Source of the DNA: Candidatus Syntrophocurvum alkaliphilum
Lineage (GTDB): Bacteria > Bacillota > Syntrophomonadia > Syntrophomonadales > Syntrophomonadaceae
Assembly: GCF_009734445.1 (NCBI RefSeq)
Contig: NZ_CP046457.1
Location: 310,001 to 374,000, forward strand
Direction: 5' to 3'
Length of the DNA: 64,000 nucleotides
Part shown: piece after piece, positions 26,787 through 36,041 of the stretch
Numbering within the stretch: position 1 is the first letter of the stretch
Layout: the number at the start of each line of letters is the position of its first letter
Notes under the pieces: model-generated
Told to the model about the DNA's origin: nothing
Databases searched by the model: none
The model's input: only the letters and a program-made list of their open reading frames with translations
Position numbers and translations under genes: made by a program

Positions 26787-27240
26787 ACAAGCCCACAATA
26801 ATCTACACTAGAGCTACTGCAAATTCCTGCGTAGCCCCTGACAATCTTTCGACTGCCAAAGACCATTACGAAACTTACAATAACCTTCGCTTGATCCGTA
26901 TAAATCCCATAGAAGCATATAACAATCTCTCGACTATTATAACCCTCAAAAGCAAAATTACTTTCGAAATTTATACAGATCTTAGCTCGACTAACAAGTA
27001 TCTCTTACGATTATATAATAGTCCTTCGGACTACTATATAACCTGCCAAAACACTTATCAATCTTCCCTCCAGCTAATACTGAGCCTTTTTTAGACCCAA
27101 TATTAACTTTTGGTCGACTACTACAGAGCCGAATAAAACCCTGTAATAATCTTTGCTCAACTATTGTGAACCTGTTAGTCTTATTATGAACAAAATTAAT
27201 AAAACTATTCTGCCAACTAATGGTTAAACCTTAAAATAAA
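26787..27240 (-). ncRNA. Putative minus-strand non-coding RNA built of ~40-nt degenerate repeats
   Basis: No believable protein on either strand. On the minus strand the sequence is purine-rich, opposite to the plus strand here but like transcribed strands elsewhere in the window. About eight or nine units of 37-57 nt can be followed, most beginning AGTCGA or AGC, then AAGATT within a few bases, then a GGG block (examples: AGTCGAGAGATTGTTATATG and AGTCGAAAGATTGTCAGG). Several units carry a small hairpin, for example TAGTCC/GGACTA at 27018-27033. It ends at a terminator of matching direction. Promoter not identified. Confidence 0.4.
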
Positions 27241-27361
27241 AGTCGAAAAAACCAAGAAAAATTTTCTTTATTTTTACAGAAAAAAGTGGAAATAAAGTAA
27301 AAATAATATAAAATTAAGAAGAGAAAAGAAAAAATAATATTCTTATTTTAAGGGAGTTATA

Positions 27362-28945
27362 ATGGCTAAATTGCATTCAAGTGAACAGTCTTTTAAAAAA
27401 GTGAAAACTATTTATAATAATGTAGACTTTAATTATAGATACGAAAAATTAAGTAGCTTAAATATAAACCCACAATCGATTAAGCTTGTACCTAATGTCT
27501 TATTAAATAAATATAATTTTTTACCTATTTCATTGAAGGAAAACACCTTAATTATCGCAGTAACAGATCCATATGACTTAACTATGAAAGACGAAATAAG
27601 TATAGCAACTGGTATGGAAGTTGAACTAGTAATAGTTGAAAAAAAGGACTTAGAGAGAGCTAGAAAACAATATTTAGTTATTAATATAGAATCAGATATT
27701 AATAAATCATTAAGTCAAATAGGCGAAAATAATAATGAAGCATATTCGACATTAAAAAAATCATATAAATTACAAGAAGACGCACCTATAGTAAGTATTG
27801 TTAGCACTTTAATGATACAGGCAGTACAAGGACAGGCTAGTGACATTCATATAGAACCTCAGAAAGAAGAGGTTAGAGTACGTTTCAGAATAGATGGACA
27901 TTTACATAAGGTTTTAAGTTTGCCCAAATCGATATTATCAGGTGTTATTTCTAGGCTAAAAATTTTAGCAGATATGGATATAGCAGAGAAACGAATTGCT
28001 CAGGATGGTCATATAAACATGACTATCGAAGAGAGAGAAGTAGATTTTCGAATATCTACTTTACCCACCATATTTGGTGAAAAAGCAGTCATAAGAATAC
28101 TTGATAAAGCTAATGCAATAACACAAATCAATTCTCTTGGTTTATCTGAAAAAAATAGAGCAATATTAGTATCTCTATGTCAAAGACCACATGGATTGGT
28201 ACTAGTTACTGGTCCAACTGGATGTGGTAAAACAACTACATTATATAGTATGTTAAATGAAATAACAGATGAATCTTTAAATATTATTACATTAGAGGAC
28301 CCAGTGGAGTTTTGTATTGAGGGGATCAACCAAGTACAAATTAATCCTAAAGCTGGGTTAACTTTTTCAAGTGGTTTAAGATCTATTCTAAGACAAGACC
28401 CTAATGTAATTATGGTTGGTGAGATTCGAGATTACGAAACAGCACAACTATCAGTACAAGCTGCCTTAACAGGTCATTTGGTTTTGTCTACTTTACATAC
28501 TAATAGTGCAGCATTAACTGTTGCTCGTTTAGCTGATATACAAATTGAAAATTTTCTTTTAGCTTCTTGTTTAGCTGGTGTAGTTTCACAAAGGCTAGTG
28601 AGGAAATTATGCCCAAACTGTTCAGAATCTTACATATTGGATGAACATACAGCAATAAGGTTAGGGATTCGGGAAGAAGCTGGTGCTCAATTTTATCGTG
28701 CAAAGGGCTGTAGTATGTGTAGAAACTTAGGGTACTATGGGCGAATTGCATTACAAGAAATAATGATTGTAGGAAAATCCATTAGTGATGAAATAAATAA
28801 AGGGAATACAACTGAAAACTTATTAGAGAAAATGGCTATAGAAGAAGGGATGTCAACGATAAAAAGTGATGGTGTTACTAAAGCTAAACAAGGAATAACA
28901 TCATTAGAAGAAGTTCTCCAGGCTGTATTGCTTGAATCAAGTTAA
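27362..28945 (+). CDS. pilB: Type IV pilus / type II secretion assembly ATPase PilB
   Basis: 527 residues. An MshE/GspE-type N-terminal domain, then the secretion ATPase domain. Walker A GPTGCGKTTT at about 284-293, the Asp box LNIITLEDPVE, Walker B NVIMVGEIRD, and His box LVLSTLHTN. A zinc-type CPNC...CSMC tetracysteine lies near 418-460. Cytoplasmic hexamer that powers pilin polymerisation. ATG after AAGGGAG. The 120 bases upstream are almost pure A/T and should hold the promoter. No PilT retraction ATPase is in the cluster. Confidence 0.94.
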   Translation: MAKLHSSEQSFKKVKTIYNNVDFNYRYEKLSSLNINPQSIKLVPNVLLNKYNFLPISLKENTLIIAVTDPYDLTMKDEISIATGMEVELVIVEKKDLERARKQYLVINIESDINKSLSQIGENNNEAYSTLKKSYKLQEDAPIVSIVSTLMIQAVQGQASDIHIEPQKEEVRVRFRIDGHLHKVLSLPKSILSGVISRLKILADMDIAEKRIAQDGHINMTIEEREVDFRISTLPTIFGEKAVIRILDKANAITQINSLGLSEKNRAILVSLCQRPHGLVLVTGPTGCGKTTTLYSMLNEITDESLNIITLEDPVEFCIEGINQVQINPKAGLTFSSGLRSILRQDPNVIMVGEIRDYETAQLSVQAALTGHLVLSTLHTNSAALTVARLADIQIENFLLASCLAGVVSQRLVRKLCPNCSESYILDEHTAIRLGIREEAGAQFYRAKGCSMCRNLGYYGRIALQEIMIVGKSISDEINKGNTTENLLEKMAIEEGMSTIKSDGVTKAKQGITSLEEVLQAVLLESS

Positions 28946-28962
28946 ATAAAAGAGGCAGGTAT

Positions 28963-30177
28963 ATGCTGTTATATAGTTATCGAGTAAGAGATGAAAATGG
29001 CAGAGTAAAAAAAGGCTATTTAAAAGCAAGTAATAAAGAAAATGCAATTCAAAGCCTTCTGTTTCAAAAATATTATATTTTAGATCTTAATACTACTTCG
29101 AATTACAATATTTTAAATAATAATTTTTTTGTTAGGGTTAAAACTCAAGATCTTATTAATATGACTAGACAATTTTCAACTATGTTATCTGCTGGGCTAC
29201 CGATTGCTGATACCTTAAACATATTAGAAGAGCAAACTCGCAATAAAAAACTACAAACTACAATATCAGAAGTAAAAGAAGATGTTATTGCAGGTTTATC
29301 TATTTGGGAAGCTTTAAATAAACACCCTGCTATATTTAATAATTTATATATAAATATGGTAAGGGTTGGAGAACAGGGTGGATCCCTTAGGACAGTTTTA
29401 AATCGCTTAATATCTTATTTAGAAAGAGAGCAGACTATAGAATTAAAACTTAGGTCAGCATTCATATATCCTGCACTTATTTTAGTTTTTACTATATTAG
29501 TTATACTATTTATTGTTTCCTTTATTATGCCTAATTTAGTAAGTATGTTTGTTGCTTCAGGAAGCACAATTCCATGGATAACTAAAGCTTTTTTGTTAGT
29601 TAGTGAAACTTTAAAAGGTGATTGGTATTTAATAATAATATCTACAGTAATAGCTTTATTATTTTTTAAATTAATTATTAAAACTAAAAAAGGCAAACTG
29701 TACTGGGATAAATTCATAATTAAAGCTCCAATTATAGGCAGTTCGATTTCGCAGATTTTAGTGGCACGTTTTTCTAGAACCATGGGTGTCTTGGTTATGT
29801 CTGGGATAACCGTAATAGGTGCTTTAGAAACTGCAAAAGCTGTTATCAATAATAAAGTAATGGAAATGGCTATTATTGATGCTAGTAATAGTATAAAAGA
29901 GGGTAATTCTGTTGCTAAACCTTTTGCCGAGTCAGGTGTATTTGATTCAATGGTAATACAAATGATTGCAGTAGGTGAAGAAACAGGGACTTTAGATGAA
30001 ATGTTAATCAAAGTAGCAGACTATTTTGACCAAGAGGTAATGTATGTTATTGATAATCTTATAACTATTTTACAACCAGCATTAATTCTAATAGTTGCAT
30101 TTTTAGTAGGTATAGTAGTAATAGCTACTATTCTACCGATTTTTGATCTTATAAATATAATGGGGACAGGTTTTTAG
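28963..30177 (+). CDS. pilC: Pilus inner-membrane platform protein PilC
   Basis: 404 residues, GspF/PilC family with two T2SSF domains. Each domain carries the pattern FSTMLSAGLPI...AL and FSRTMGVLVMSGITVIGALE. Three membrane helices: two near 165-190 and 215-240 and one at the C terminus (LILIVAFLVGIVVIATILPIF). It anchors the pilus base and couples it to PilB, whose gene ends 17 bases upstream. Confidence 0.93.
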   Translation: MLLYSYRVRDENGRVKKGYLKASNKENAIQSLLFQKYYILDLNTTSNYNILNNNFFVRVKTQDLINMTRQFSTMLSAGLPIADTLNILEEQTRNKKLQTTISEVKEDVIAGLSIWEALNKHPAIFNNLYINMVRVGEQGGSLRTVLNRLISYLEREQTIELKLRSAFIYPALILVFTILVILFIVSFIMPNLVSMFVASGSTIPWITKAFLLVSETLKGDWYLIIISTVIALLFFKLIIKTKKGKLYWDKFIIKAPIIGSSISQILVARFSRTMGVLVMSGITVIGALETAKAVINNKVMEMAIIDASNSIKEGNSVAKPFAESGVFDSMVIQMIAVGEETGTLDEMLIKVADYFDQEVMYVIDNLITILQPALILIVAFLVGIVVIATILPIFDLINIMGTGF

Positions 30178-30212
30178 ATACCATTATGGGGGTGTAGGAG
30201 ATTAAAATCAAT

Positions 30213-30572
30213 TTGATAAACAATAAAAAAGGTTTTACTTTAGTTGAATTGATAATTGTAATGGCTATTTTAGCTCTTGTTGCAGCAGTAGCTGTACCTA
30301 AGTTTCAAAATGTATTAGAAACCTCTAAAAAGCAAGCTCATAATACTAATGTAATGGCAATAGAAAAGGCAGCTGAGATGTATTTTTTAGAAACTAATAC
30401 TGAACTTGAGTCATCAGAAATTAAAGAAACCCATGACTTAATTACAAAAAATTACTTGCAAACAGTTCCCACCTATCCATTAAATGACGAGATTGAGTAT
30501 TATACAGTTACTATAAGTGATAGAGGCGTTATTGAAGTTAATCCAAAAAGAAAAGAGATATCTAATGAATGA
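30213..30572 (+). CDS. pilA: Type IV pilin-like protein (major pilin candidate, GspG/PilA type)
   Basis: About 119 residues. Short basic leader then GFTLVELIIVMAILALVAAVAVPKF, the prepilin motif and helix. The remaining 80 residues form a short globular part with EKAAEMYFLETN, similar to Gram-positive ComGC/GspG pilins. TTG 30213 is 12 bases from GTAGGAG (30194-30200), while ATC 30207 is at the better six-base spacing. No cysteine pair. It overlaps pilD by four bases. Confidence 0.88.
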   Translation: MINNKKGFTLVELIIVMAILALVAAVAVPKFQNVLETSKKQAHNTNVMAIEKAAEMYFLETNTELESSEIKETHDLITKNYLQTVPTYPLNDEIEYYTVTISDRGVIEVNPKRKEISNE

Positions 30573-31333
30573 TTACTCTAATTGAAATTATAGTTTATTT
30601 AGGAATATTTATAATAGGTTTAATAATTGGTTCTTTTTTAAATGTCCTTATAAGTAGATTGCCTTATAAAGAGTCAATTATATTTTCAAGAAGCTATTGT
30701 CTCCAATGTAAGAAAAAACTTAAACCATTTGACCTTATTCCACTTGTTAGTTTTCTTATTACCAAGGGACGGTGCAGATATTGTAATAAAAGTATTTCTT
30801 GGTATTACCCCTTGGTAGAAATAATAACGGCTGTTTGCTTTATATTAATTTTTGTCGAGCATAATTTATCACTAAATCTATTAATAGGCTGTTTGTTGGT
30901 TAGTATATTAATTTGCTCATCATTTACTGATATTACTACTGGTCTTATTCCTAATCGCTTAACTTATTTTGGAGTTATAGCAGGACTAAGTTTAAGTTAT
31001 TTTACAATTGGTTTAAAAGAATCATTATTAGGGATTGCATTTTTATTTGGAATATACTTATTAGCTGCAATTATTTCTCAAGGTGGTTTAGGTGGTGGTG
31101 ATATAAAGCTAGCAGCTGCTATTGGAGCTTTTACCGGATTAAAAGGATCTTTTTTTGTATTTATAATTGCTTCGATTATAGGTGGAGTATGGGCTAGTTT
31201 ACTATTAATATCCAAAAAAGCTAGTTTAAAAACAGCTATAAAATTTGGACCTATTTTGTCAATTGCTGCTTTTATTGTTTGGATGTATTTAGAACAATTA
31301 ATAAATTTATATATGAGCATAATATTAAATTAA
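30569..31333 (+). CDS. pilD: Prepilin peptidase / N-methyltransferase PilD
   Basis: 254 residues, A24 family. GSFLNVLISRLPY, then the zinc-type CLQC...CRYC pair. The two catalytic aspartates lie in SSFTDITTGLIPNRL and GLGGGDIKLAAAIG. Seven to eight membrane helices. It removes the leader of the pilins and pseudopilins encoded around it and methylates the new N terminus. ATG overlaps the stop of the pilin gene. Confidence 0.95.
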   Translation: MITLIEIIVYLGIFIIGLIIGSFLNVLISRLPYKESIIFSRSYCLQCKKKLKPFDLIPLVSFLITKGRCRYCNKSISWYYPLVEIITAVCFILIFVEHNLSLNLLIGCLLVSILICSSFTDITTGLIPNRLTYFGVIAGLSLSYFTIGLKESLLGIAFLFGIYLLAAIISQGGLGGGDIKLAAAIGAFTGLKGSFFVFIIASIIGGVWASLLLISKKASLKTAIKFGPILSIAAFIVWMYLEQLINLYMSIILN

Positions 31334-31347
31334 TTGGGATTAACAAA

Positions 31348-31788
31348 ATGTATAAAAAAACAAAAATGATTTTTTCAGATAAAAAGGGATTTACCTTGTT
31401 AGAAGTTTTAGTATCACTACTAATAGTTACTTTAATAGCTATGATGACTTTAAGTATATTTACTAATTCAAGCTTATGGATTTTAAATGCATACAATAAA
31501 AATTTATCATCGCGTTATGCAGGAGTAGTTTTAGAACACATACGTTTAAACTCATATAACCTTAAAGAAGGTTATATTTCTGAAACAGAACTAGGCTTAA
31601 AAGCAAAGAATGGTGGATTTGGTGTTGATCAAACATTTTTCAATCAAGAGTTGGATGAGATGAGCATAAATGTATATGTTGAAAATCATCATGAAATGAC
31701 TAACTTATTTATAGTTAATATAGAAGTTACATGTAAAAAGCAAAAGGTAAAATTATTTGAACTAGTAAGTATAGTGGGAAAGAAATGA
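31348..31788 (+). CDS. Minor pilin / pseudopilin (GspI-like)
   Basis: 146 residues from ATG 31348; a longer frame exists, but its start lies inside pilD. The leader is unusually long (MYKKTKMIFSDKKG), then FTLLEVLVSLLIVTLIAMMT. Globular part has no family mark I recognise. It resembles GspI/PilV minor pilins that cap the fibre. Ribosome site weak (GGGAT), perhaps coupled to pilD. Confidence 0.8.
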   Translation: MYKKTKMIFSDKKGFTLLEVLVSLLIVTLIAMMTLSIFTNSSLWILNAYNKNLSSRYAGVVLEHIRLNSYNLKEGYISETELGLKAKNGGFGVDQTFFNQELDEMSINVYVENHHEMTNLFIVNIEVTCKKQKVKLFELVSIVGKK

Positions 31789-32276
31789 TGAACATACATA
31801 GTGGTGAACAAGGTTTTACATTAATTGAATTGGTTATATCCCTTGCTATGACAAGTTTAATAGTAATAGGGTCAATGTCTCTTTTATGGATTGGAAGTAA
31901 TTCATTTGAAAGACAGCATATACAGGCTGAACTCCAGTATTCTGCTAGGAAAGCGCAAGAAGTTTTAAAAAAGGATATTAGAGAAAGTAGCAATATTAAA
32001 ATCTCTAATGATAAAGAATTAGTTTTAATTACCGACAGAACTGTTTTATATAGGGTGAATACTAACCAAAACAACCGGACTGAACTTCTGCGCAATGGTG
32101 TACCAACAGCAGAAAATATAATTATGCTTAAATATACCTTAACACCTGATAAGATAGTTAACTATGAAATAACAGCTAAGAAAAATCAAATAGAATATAC
32201 TCTTAAAGGTAGTTGTAGACCACAGAATGAAAACATATCATGGATTGCTGGTCAAGGGTCAACTGGTGATAACTAA
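31785..32276 (+). CDS. Minor pilin / pseudopilin (GspJ-like)
   Basis: 163 residues. MMNIHSGEQGFTLIELVISLAMTSLIVIGS is a prepilin leader and helix. It is followed by SARKAQEVLKKDIRES and VLYRVNTNQNNRTELLR, in line with GspJ/PilW-type minor pilins with a beta-sheet head. It overlaps the previous gene by four bases and abuts the PilX-like gene with one base in common, so the three are translated as a block. Confidence 0.83.
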   Translation: MMNIHSGEQGFTLIELVISLAMTSLIVIGSMSLLWIGSNSFERQHIQAELQYSARKAQEVLKKDIRESSNIKISNDKELVLITDRTVLYRVNTNQNNRTELLRNGVPTAENIIMLKYTLTPDKIVNYEITAKKNQIEYTLKGSCRPQNENISWIAGQGSTGDN

Positions 32277-33661
32277 TGAAAAACGAACGAGGTAGTTTAA
32301 TAATACTAACACTTATGGTTTTCTTACTATTAAGTATATTAGCAATATCGGCTTCTAAAATAGCATTTATGGAATACCAAATGGTTAATTATGATTATGC
32401 TAATGAGAAAGCTTTATATGCTGCAAATTCTGGAGTTGAAGTAGTACGTGATGTTATTATCCAAGGATTAAGAAATGAAAAAACTATAAAAAGTATAAGA
32501 AGTGAGGTTTTAGCACTAGATAAAATAAAACTAAGTGATGAATCAGAAGTAGCGGTAAATTCATTTAACATAAATAATTTTAATAGTGATGGTACAGTTG
32601 TAGTGGAAGTAGAAAGTACTTATAAAAATGCAGAAGTTAATTTAAATGTAGTGTTAAGCTTTAGAGGATATCCTTTTTATATTATAAGAAGCAACAAATT
32701 ATCAGTTGCAGGAAAATACAATGAGAAAGAGTTAAACTCTTATTGGATTGACAATGAAGAAGACTCAGGTTGGTTTATAGAAACAGGTTGGAATCCTTGG
32801 AGTAAAATTAACTTAAATAATGAAGTTGTTGGTGTAAATAGTATAAATAATGCTATAGATGATATTTCTACTTTTTTTAATTATTTTAATTACTTAAATT
32901 CTAAAGAACCACCTATTTTGCACACCATGATTCAAGAGTCTAAAGCTTTTGATACAAGAGATTTTATAATTAATAGTGACTATATTATAACCTCTACTCA
33001 CAATCCTTCTCTTAATAATGTTGAAATACAAAGTTTAGAAACTTTGAGTGCTAAAGACTTAGGTCAATGGGAAGTAATACATAAAGATAAATTAGAGAAG
33101 GTAACTGATAATATATATTATCTAAATTTAAATGATATCAAGGCTAATATGCTATATATTGATATTAAACAACAACAAACATTAAAGATTATATTAAGGC
33201 AAAATGATAAATTAGTTGATGATATTCTATATTCTTCTGGTAGTAATCCTATAATTATATGTTCACCTGCTAATTTAAAACTAGATTTTTATATTGAGGA
33301 TTTATTTGATTTAAGTGATATTAGTTTGTTTTTACTAAGCAACTCTAAAATAAGCCTAAATCTTTATCCGAATGATCCTCCCCAATCAAACCTTTCATGC
33401 AGTTTATATTTGTATGTACTTTCTCATCAAGATATTAAAATTAATTCCTATATAACAAACTTAAATATAAAAGGTTCTCTAAATTCAAGGGAACACATTA
33501 ATATATCTTTACATGATGATTTACTAGGTTTTGAAGATTATACAGATTGGGATAATACTCCTAGTCAAATAAACTTTCAATACTGCAATAAATTATTGGA
33601 TGCTTTTGTGTATCGTCTTAGCAGTTTAGGGATAGGAGAAATTATTTCTTATTCTTACTAA
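32276..33661 (+). CDS. PilX-like pilus protein
   Basis: 461 residues. The N terminus MKNERGSLIILTLMVFLLLSILAISAS followed by YEYQMVNYDYANEKALYAANSGVE is the PilX/GspK-type N-terminal domain, where the usual cleavage Gly-Phe is replaced by Gly-Ser. The rest is a large, low-complexity, asparagine- and isoleucine-rich surface part not recognised. Likely the largest minor component, at the fibre tip. It ends the pilin block; 139 bases with small hairpins separate it from pilM. Confidence 0.75.
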   Translation: MKNERGSLIILTLMVFLLLSILAISASKIAFMEYQMVNYDYANEKALYAANSGVEVVRDVIIQGLRNEKTIKSIRSEVLALDKIKLSDESEVAVNSFNINNFNSDGTVVVEVESTYKNAEVNLNVVLSFRGYPFYIIRSNKLSVAGKYNEKELNSYWIDNEEDSGWFIETGWNPWSKINLNNEVVGVNSINNAIDDISTFFNYFNYLNSKEPPILHTMIQESKAFDTRDFIINSDYIITSTHNPSLNNVEIQSLETLSAKDLGQWEVIHKDKLEKVTDNIYYLNLNDIKANMLYIDIKQQQTLKIILRQNDKLVDDILYSSGSNPIIICSPANLKLDFYIEDLFDLSDISLFLLSNSKISLNLYPNDPPQSNLSCSLYLYVLSHQDIKINSYITNLNIKGSLNSREHINISLHDDLLGFEDYTDWDNTPSQINFQYCNKLLDAFVYRLSSLGIGEIISYSY

Positions 33662-33800
33662 ACGGTAATGTCTTTATTATTACGTAGAGGTAATTCATTT
33701 GTAGGTACTATACCTTAGTTATTTAGCTAATAAAAATTATTATCCTTACGTAGTGAAGATAAATTATTTATGTACTAATGACAAATAAGAAGGTGATGTA

Positions 33801-34775
33801 ATGGTGGTTCCAACAAAGTCTTTTGTGGGATTAGATATAGGTAGTAGACAACTTAAAATTGTAGAAGTAAGTATTAAGAAAAATACGCCGATAGTAGTAC
33901 AGCATTTTGTAACTAATATTTCTGAAATGGCAGTAAATGCTGGAACTATATTAAATACTCAATATCTTGGGGAAAAACTGGGTGAAATTTCTAAAGATAT
34001 AAATATAAAAGGAAAAAAAGTAATAACTCAAGTTTATGGTAAGCAAGTTTTTAGTAAAATACTGGTTATGCCTTACATGAATAAAAAAGAAATTAAAAAA
34101 GCTGCAGGATATATGGCTGCTACTTTTTCACCAATACCTATAAATAACACCTACTATGATGTCCATCCTATTAGAGTAATAGAATCTGAAAATGTTAAAA
34201 AAGTAGAAGTTTTTTATGTTGCGGCTAAAAGAGATCAAATTGATGCATTGAAAAACATATGTAAAATAGCGGGACTTAAATTAGCTGCTGTTGATATTGA
34301 ACCCTTAGCTGTAAATAGATTGCTTAATGAAGATATAGAGTTTTATGCATATTTAAATATTGGCTCATCTTGTTCTACATTTGCACTTCTTTCTGAAGGG
34401 ATACCTTTATTTATTAGAAATATTCCGTTTGGAGTATCTACTTTGTATGAAAATTTTAATATAGATGAACTAAGTCAGTTAAGTATAAATGATATTTTGC
34501 TGCAAGACCCAGACTTAATACGAAGTTTATTACTCGAATTGCAATATTCAATTGATTTTGCAGAAACAAAACCAGAAATACTTTATATAGTTGGAGGAGG
34601 AGCTAAAATCAGAGATGTATCAATGTTTTTAGAAAATTATTTAAGTATAAAAATAGGAAACTTGAATATGTTAGAGTCTTTAGCTTTAAAGTCGGTTGAT
34701 AATTCTAATGAAAAAGATAAATTTAAATCAGATTTAGCTATAGCATTAGGATTAGCTATGCGAGGGGTTTCTTAA
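33801..34775 (+). CDS. pilM: Pilus assembly protein PilM
   Basis: 324 residues, actin-like fold. SFVGLDIGSRQLKIVEV at the N terminus (phosphate 1 loop), AYLNIGSSCSTFALL (phosphate 2) and LYIVGGGAKIRDV (adenosine motif). Cytosolic ATP-binding protein that binds the tail of PilN and forms the inner ring of the machine. ATG after AAGGTGATG; its stop overlaps the pilN start. Confidence 0.9.
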   Translation: MVVPTKSFVGLDIGSRQLKIVEVSIKKNTPIVVQHFVTNISEMAVNAGTILNTQYLGEKLGEISKDINIKGKKVITQVYGKQVFSKILVMPYMNKKEIKKAAGYMAATFSPIPINNTYYDVHPIRVIESENVKKVEVFYVAAKRDQIDALKNICKIAGLKLAAVDIEPLAVNRLLNEDIEFYAYLNIGSSCSTFALLSEGIPLFIRNIPFGVSTLYENFNIDELSQLSINDILLQDPDLIRSLLLELQYSIDFAETKPEILYIVGGGAKIRDVSMFLENYLSIKIGNLNMLESLALKSVDNSNEKDKFKSDLAIALGLAMRGVS

Positions 34776-35314
34776 TGGAGAAAAGTAAGATAAGGGTGAA
34801 TTTATTACCAGAAAAGGATAAAGTTTTACTTTCACCTTTAAAAGTTGAAATTATAAGCTTTACCGTAATAAGTTTATTAATATGTGGATGCATATTTTTT
34901 TTATATTACTATCAAGTCAATAAAAAAAATGAACAAATTATATTAAATCAACAACTGGAAATTTCAGCAAATAATTTGATGGAATATAATGAAAACTTGT
35001 CTAAAGTTACCCAATTAGAAAAAGCATTTCTTAAAAGGCAAGAGGCTATAGATCAAATACACTCCCCCAAAATAACTGCTGATATTATAAAAGGTGTAAT
35101 AATAAATATGCCTGCTAAAGTGAATTTATATAGAATTCAATTAACTGATGAAATGGTATTAATTTATGGAAGTACAGCACGATACAAGAATGTTTCTGCT
35201 TTTATAAACAATTTAAGCAATATAGAGGATTTGAGCTTAATTAAAGAAGTATCTACTAATCTTACTGATGAAGAAATTATAGATTTTAGTATTGCTGTAA
35301 AGTGGGAGGGGTAA
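34775..35314 (+). CDS. pilN: Pilus assembly protein PilN
   Basis: 179 residues. The N-terminal RVNLLPEKDK is the PilM-binding motif, followed by one membrane helix (about 26-46), a coiled coil (50-95) and a ferredoxin-like alpha/beta domain. Start overlaps the pilM stop by one base. Confidence 0.9.
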   Translation: MEKSKIRVNLLPEKDKVLLSPLKVEIISFTVISLLICGCIFFLYYYQVNKKNEQIILNQQLEISANNLMEYNENLSKVTQLEKAFLKRQEAIDQIHSPKITADIIKGVIINMPAKVNLYRIQLTDEMVLIYGSTARYKNVSAFINNLSNIEDLSLIKEVSTNLTDEEIIDFSIAVKWEG

Positions 35315-35316
35315 TT

Positions 35317-35865
35317 GTGAGAGCTTTGTCTTTAAGAGAGAGAATATTTCTTTTTATATTATTTTGGTTATGTATAATTTATTTATTTTACAATGTGTTT
35401 TATTTGCCTACTCAAGAAAAAATATTGACTGCTAGCCAAGAAAATAATCAATTAGCAAATTATGTGGAGTTAGTAGATGACAAGAAAGTATCTAGTGAAC
35501 ACTTAGAAACAATGCTTTCTGTAGTACAAGAGCAACATTATAAACAACAAATACTTATACCTAATGATCCATTGCTTTCTGATGTAATAAATTTAATAGA
35601 AGAAATTGCTCAAAAGAAGAATATTAATCTAATATCTATAGTGTATAGAGATAACGATTACATAGATTCTGATGAGTTAATAAAGAATGTTAGTTACATA
35701 TTATCTGCAGTTGGAAATGATTTGGAGTTGCTAGATTTTTTAAATGCAATTGAAAGAAAAGAACGCTTGATAGTTATAGAGAAAACTGAATTGTTGTGGG
35801 ATGAAGAGGAAACGGCTAGATTAAACATTCATTTAACGATGTTCTACGATAATAATGAGTATTAA
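35317..35865 (+). CDS. pilO: Pilus assembly protein PilO-like
   Basis: 182 residues from GTG 35317 (GGGAGGGG just upstream); the longer frame from 35302 includes the ribosome site. ALSLRERIFLFILFWLCIIYLFYNVFY gives a cytoplasmic stub and one membrane helix, then a coiled coil and an alpha/beta domain. Partner of PilN in PilMNO. Assigned partly by gene order, since sequence conservation is low. Confidence 0.75.
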   Translation: MRALSLRERIFLFILFWLCIIYLFYNVFYLPTQEKILTASQENNQLANYVELVDDKKVSSEHLETMLSVVQEQHYKQQILIPNDPLLSDVINLIEEIAQKKNINLISIVYRDNDYIDSDELIKNVSYILSAVGNDLELLDFLNAIERKERLIVIEKTELLWDEEETARLNIHLTMFYDNNEY

Positions 35866-35887
35866 TAAAGTATTTGCTAATACTTTA
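35866..35887 (+). terminator. Hairpin at the end of the pil operon
   Basis: TAAAGTATT (35866-35874) pairs perfectly with AATACTTTA (35879-35887), loop TGCT. No T-run follows, so it may protect a 3' end rather than terminate. Confidence 0.45.
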
Positions 35888-36041
35888 GGGTATTGAAAAC
35901 TAGTTGTTAATATATACTAACAAGAGAGGCTATATTTAGTACGTAATTTAAATAAATATGTTACACCTTAAGTATAGACAATTCTTCTAAATGTAGTCTA
36001 ATATTAAACCTAGCAAAAATATCCATGAAGGAGGTTTTTTT

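Noticed and set aside
26891-27094. 67-codon plus-strand frame in the aroB-pilB gap
   Set aside because: Translation of the repeat unit on the wrong strand; no ribosome site and no family resemblance.
26787-27240. CRISPR array
   Set aside because: Repeating units are degenerate, without identical repeats or spacers of constant length, and no cas genes are present.
29415-30011. 198-codon minus-strand frame opposite pilC
   Set aside because: It is the mirror of a well-supported pilus gene; the protein is low complexity (Ile/Thr/Ser rich) and has no ribosome site.
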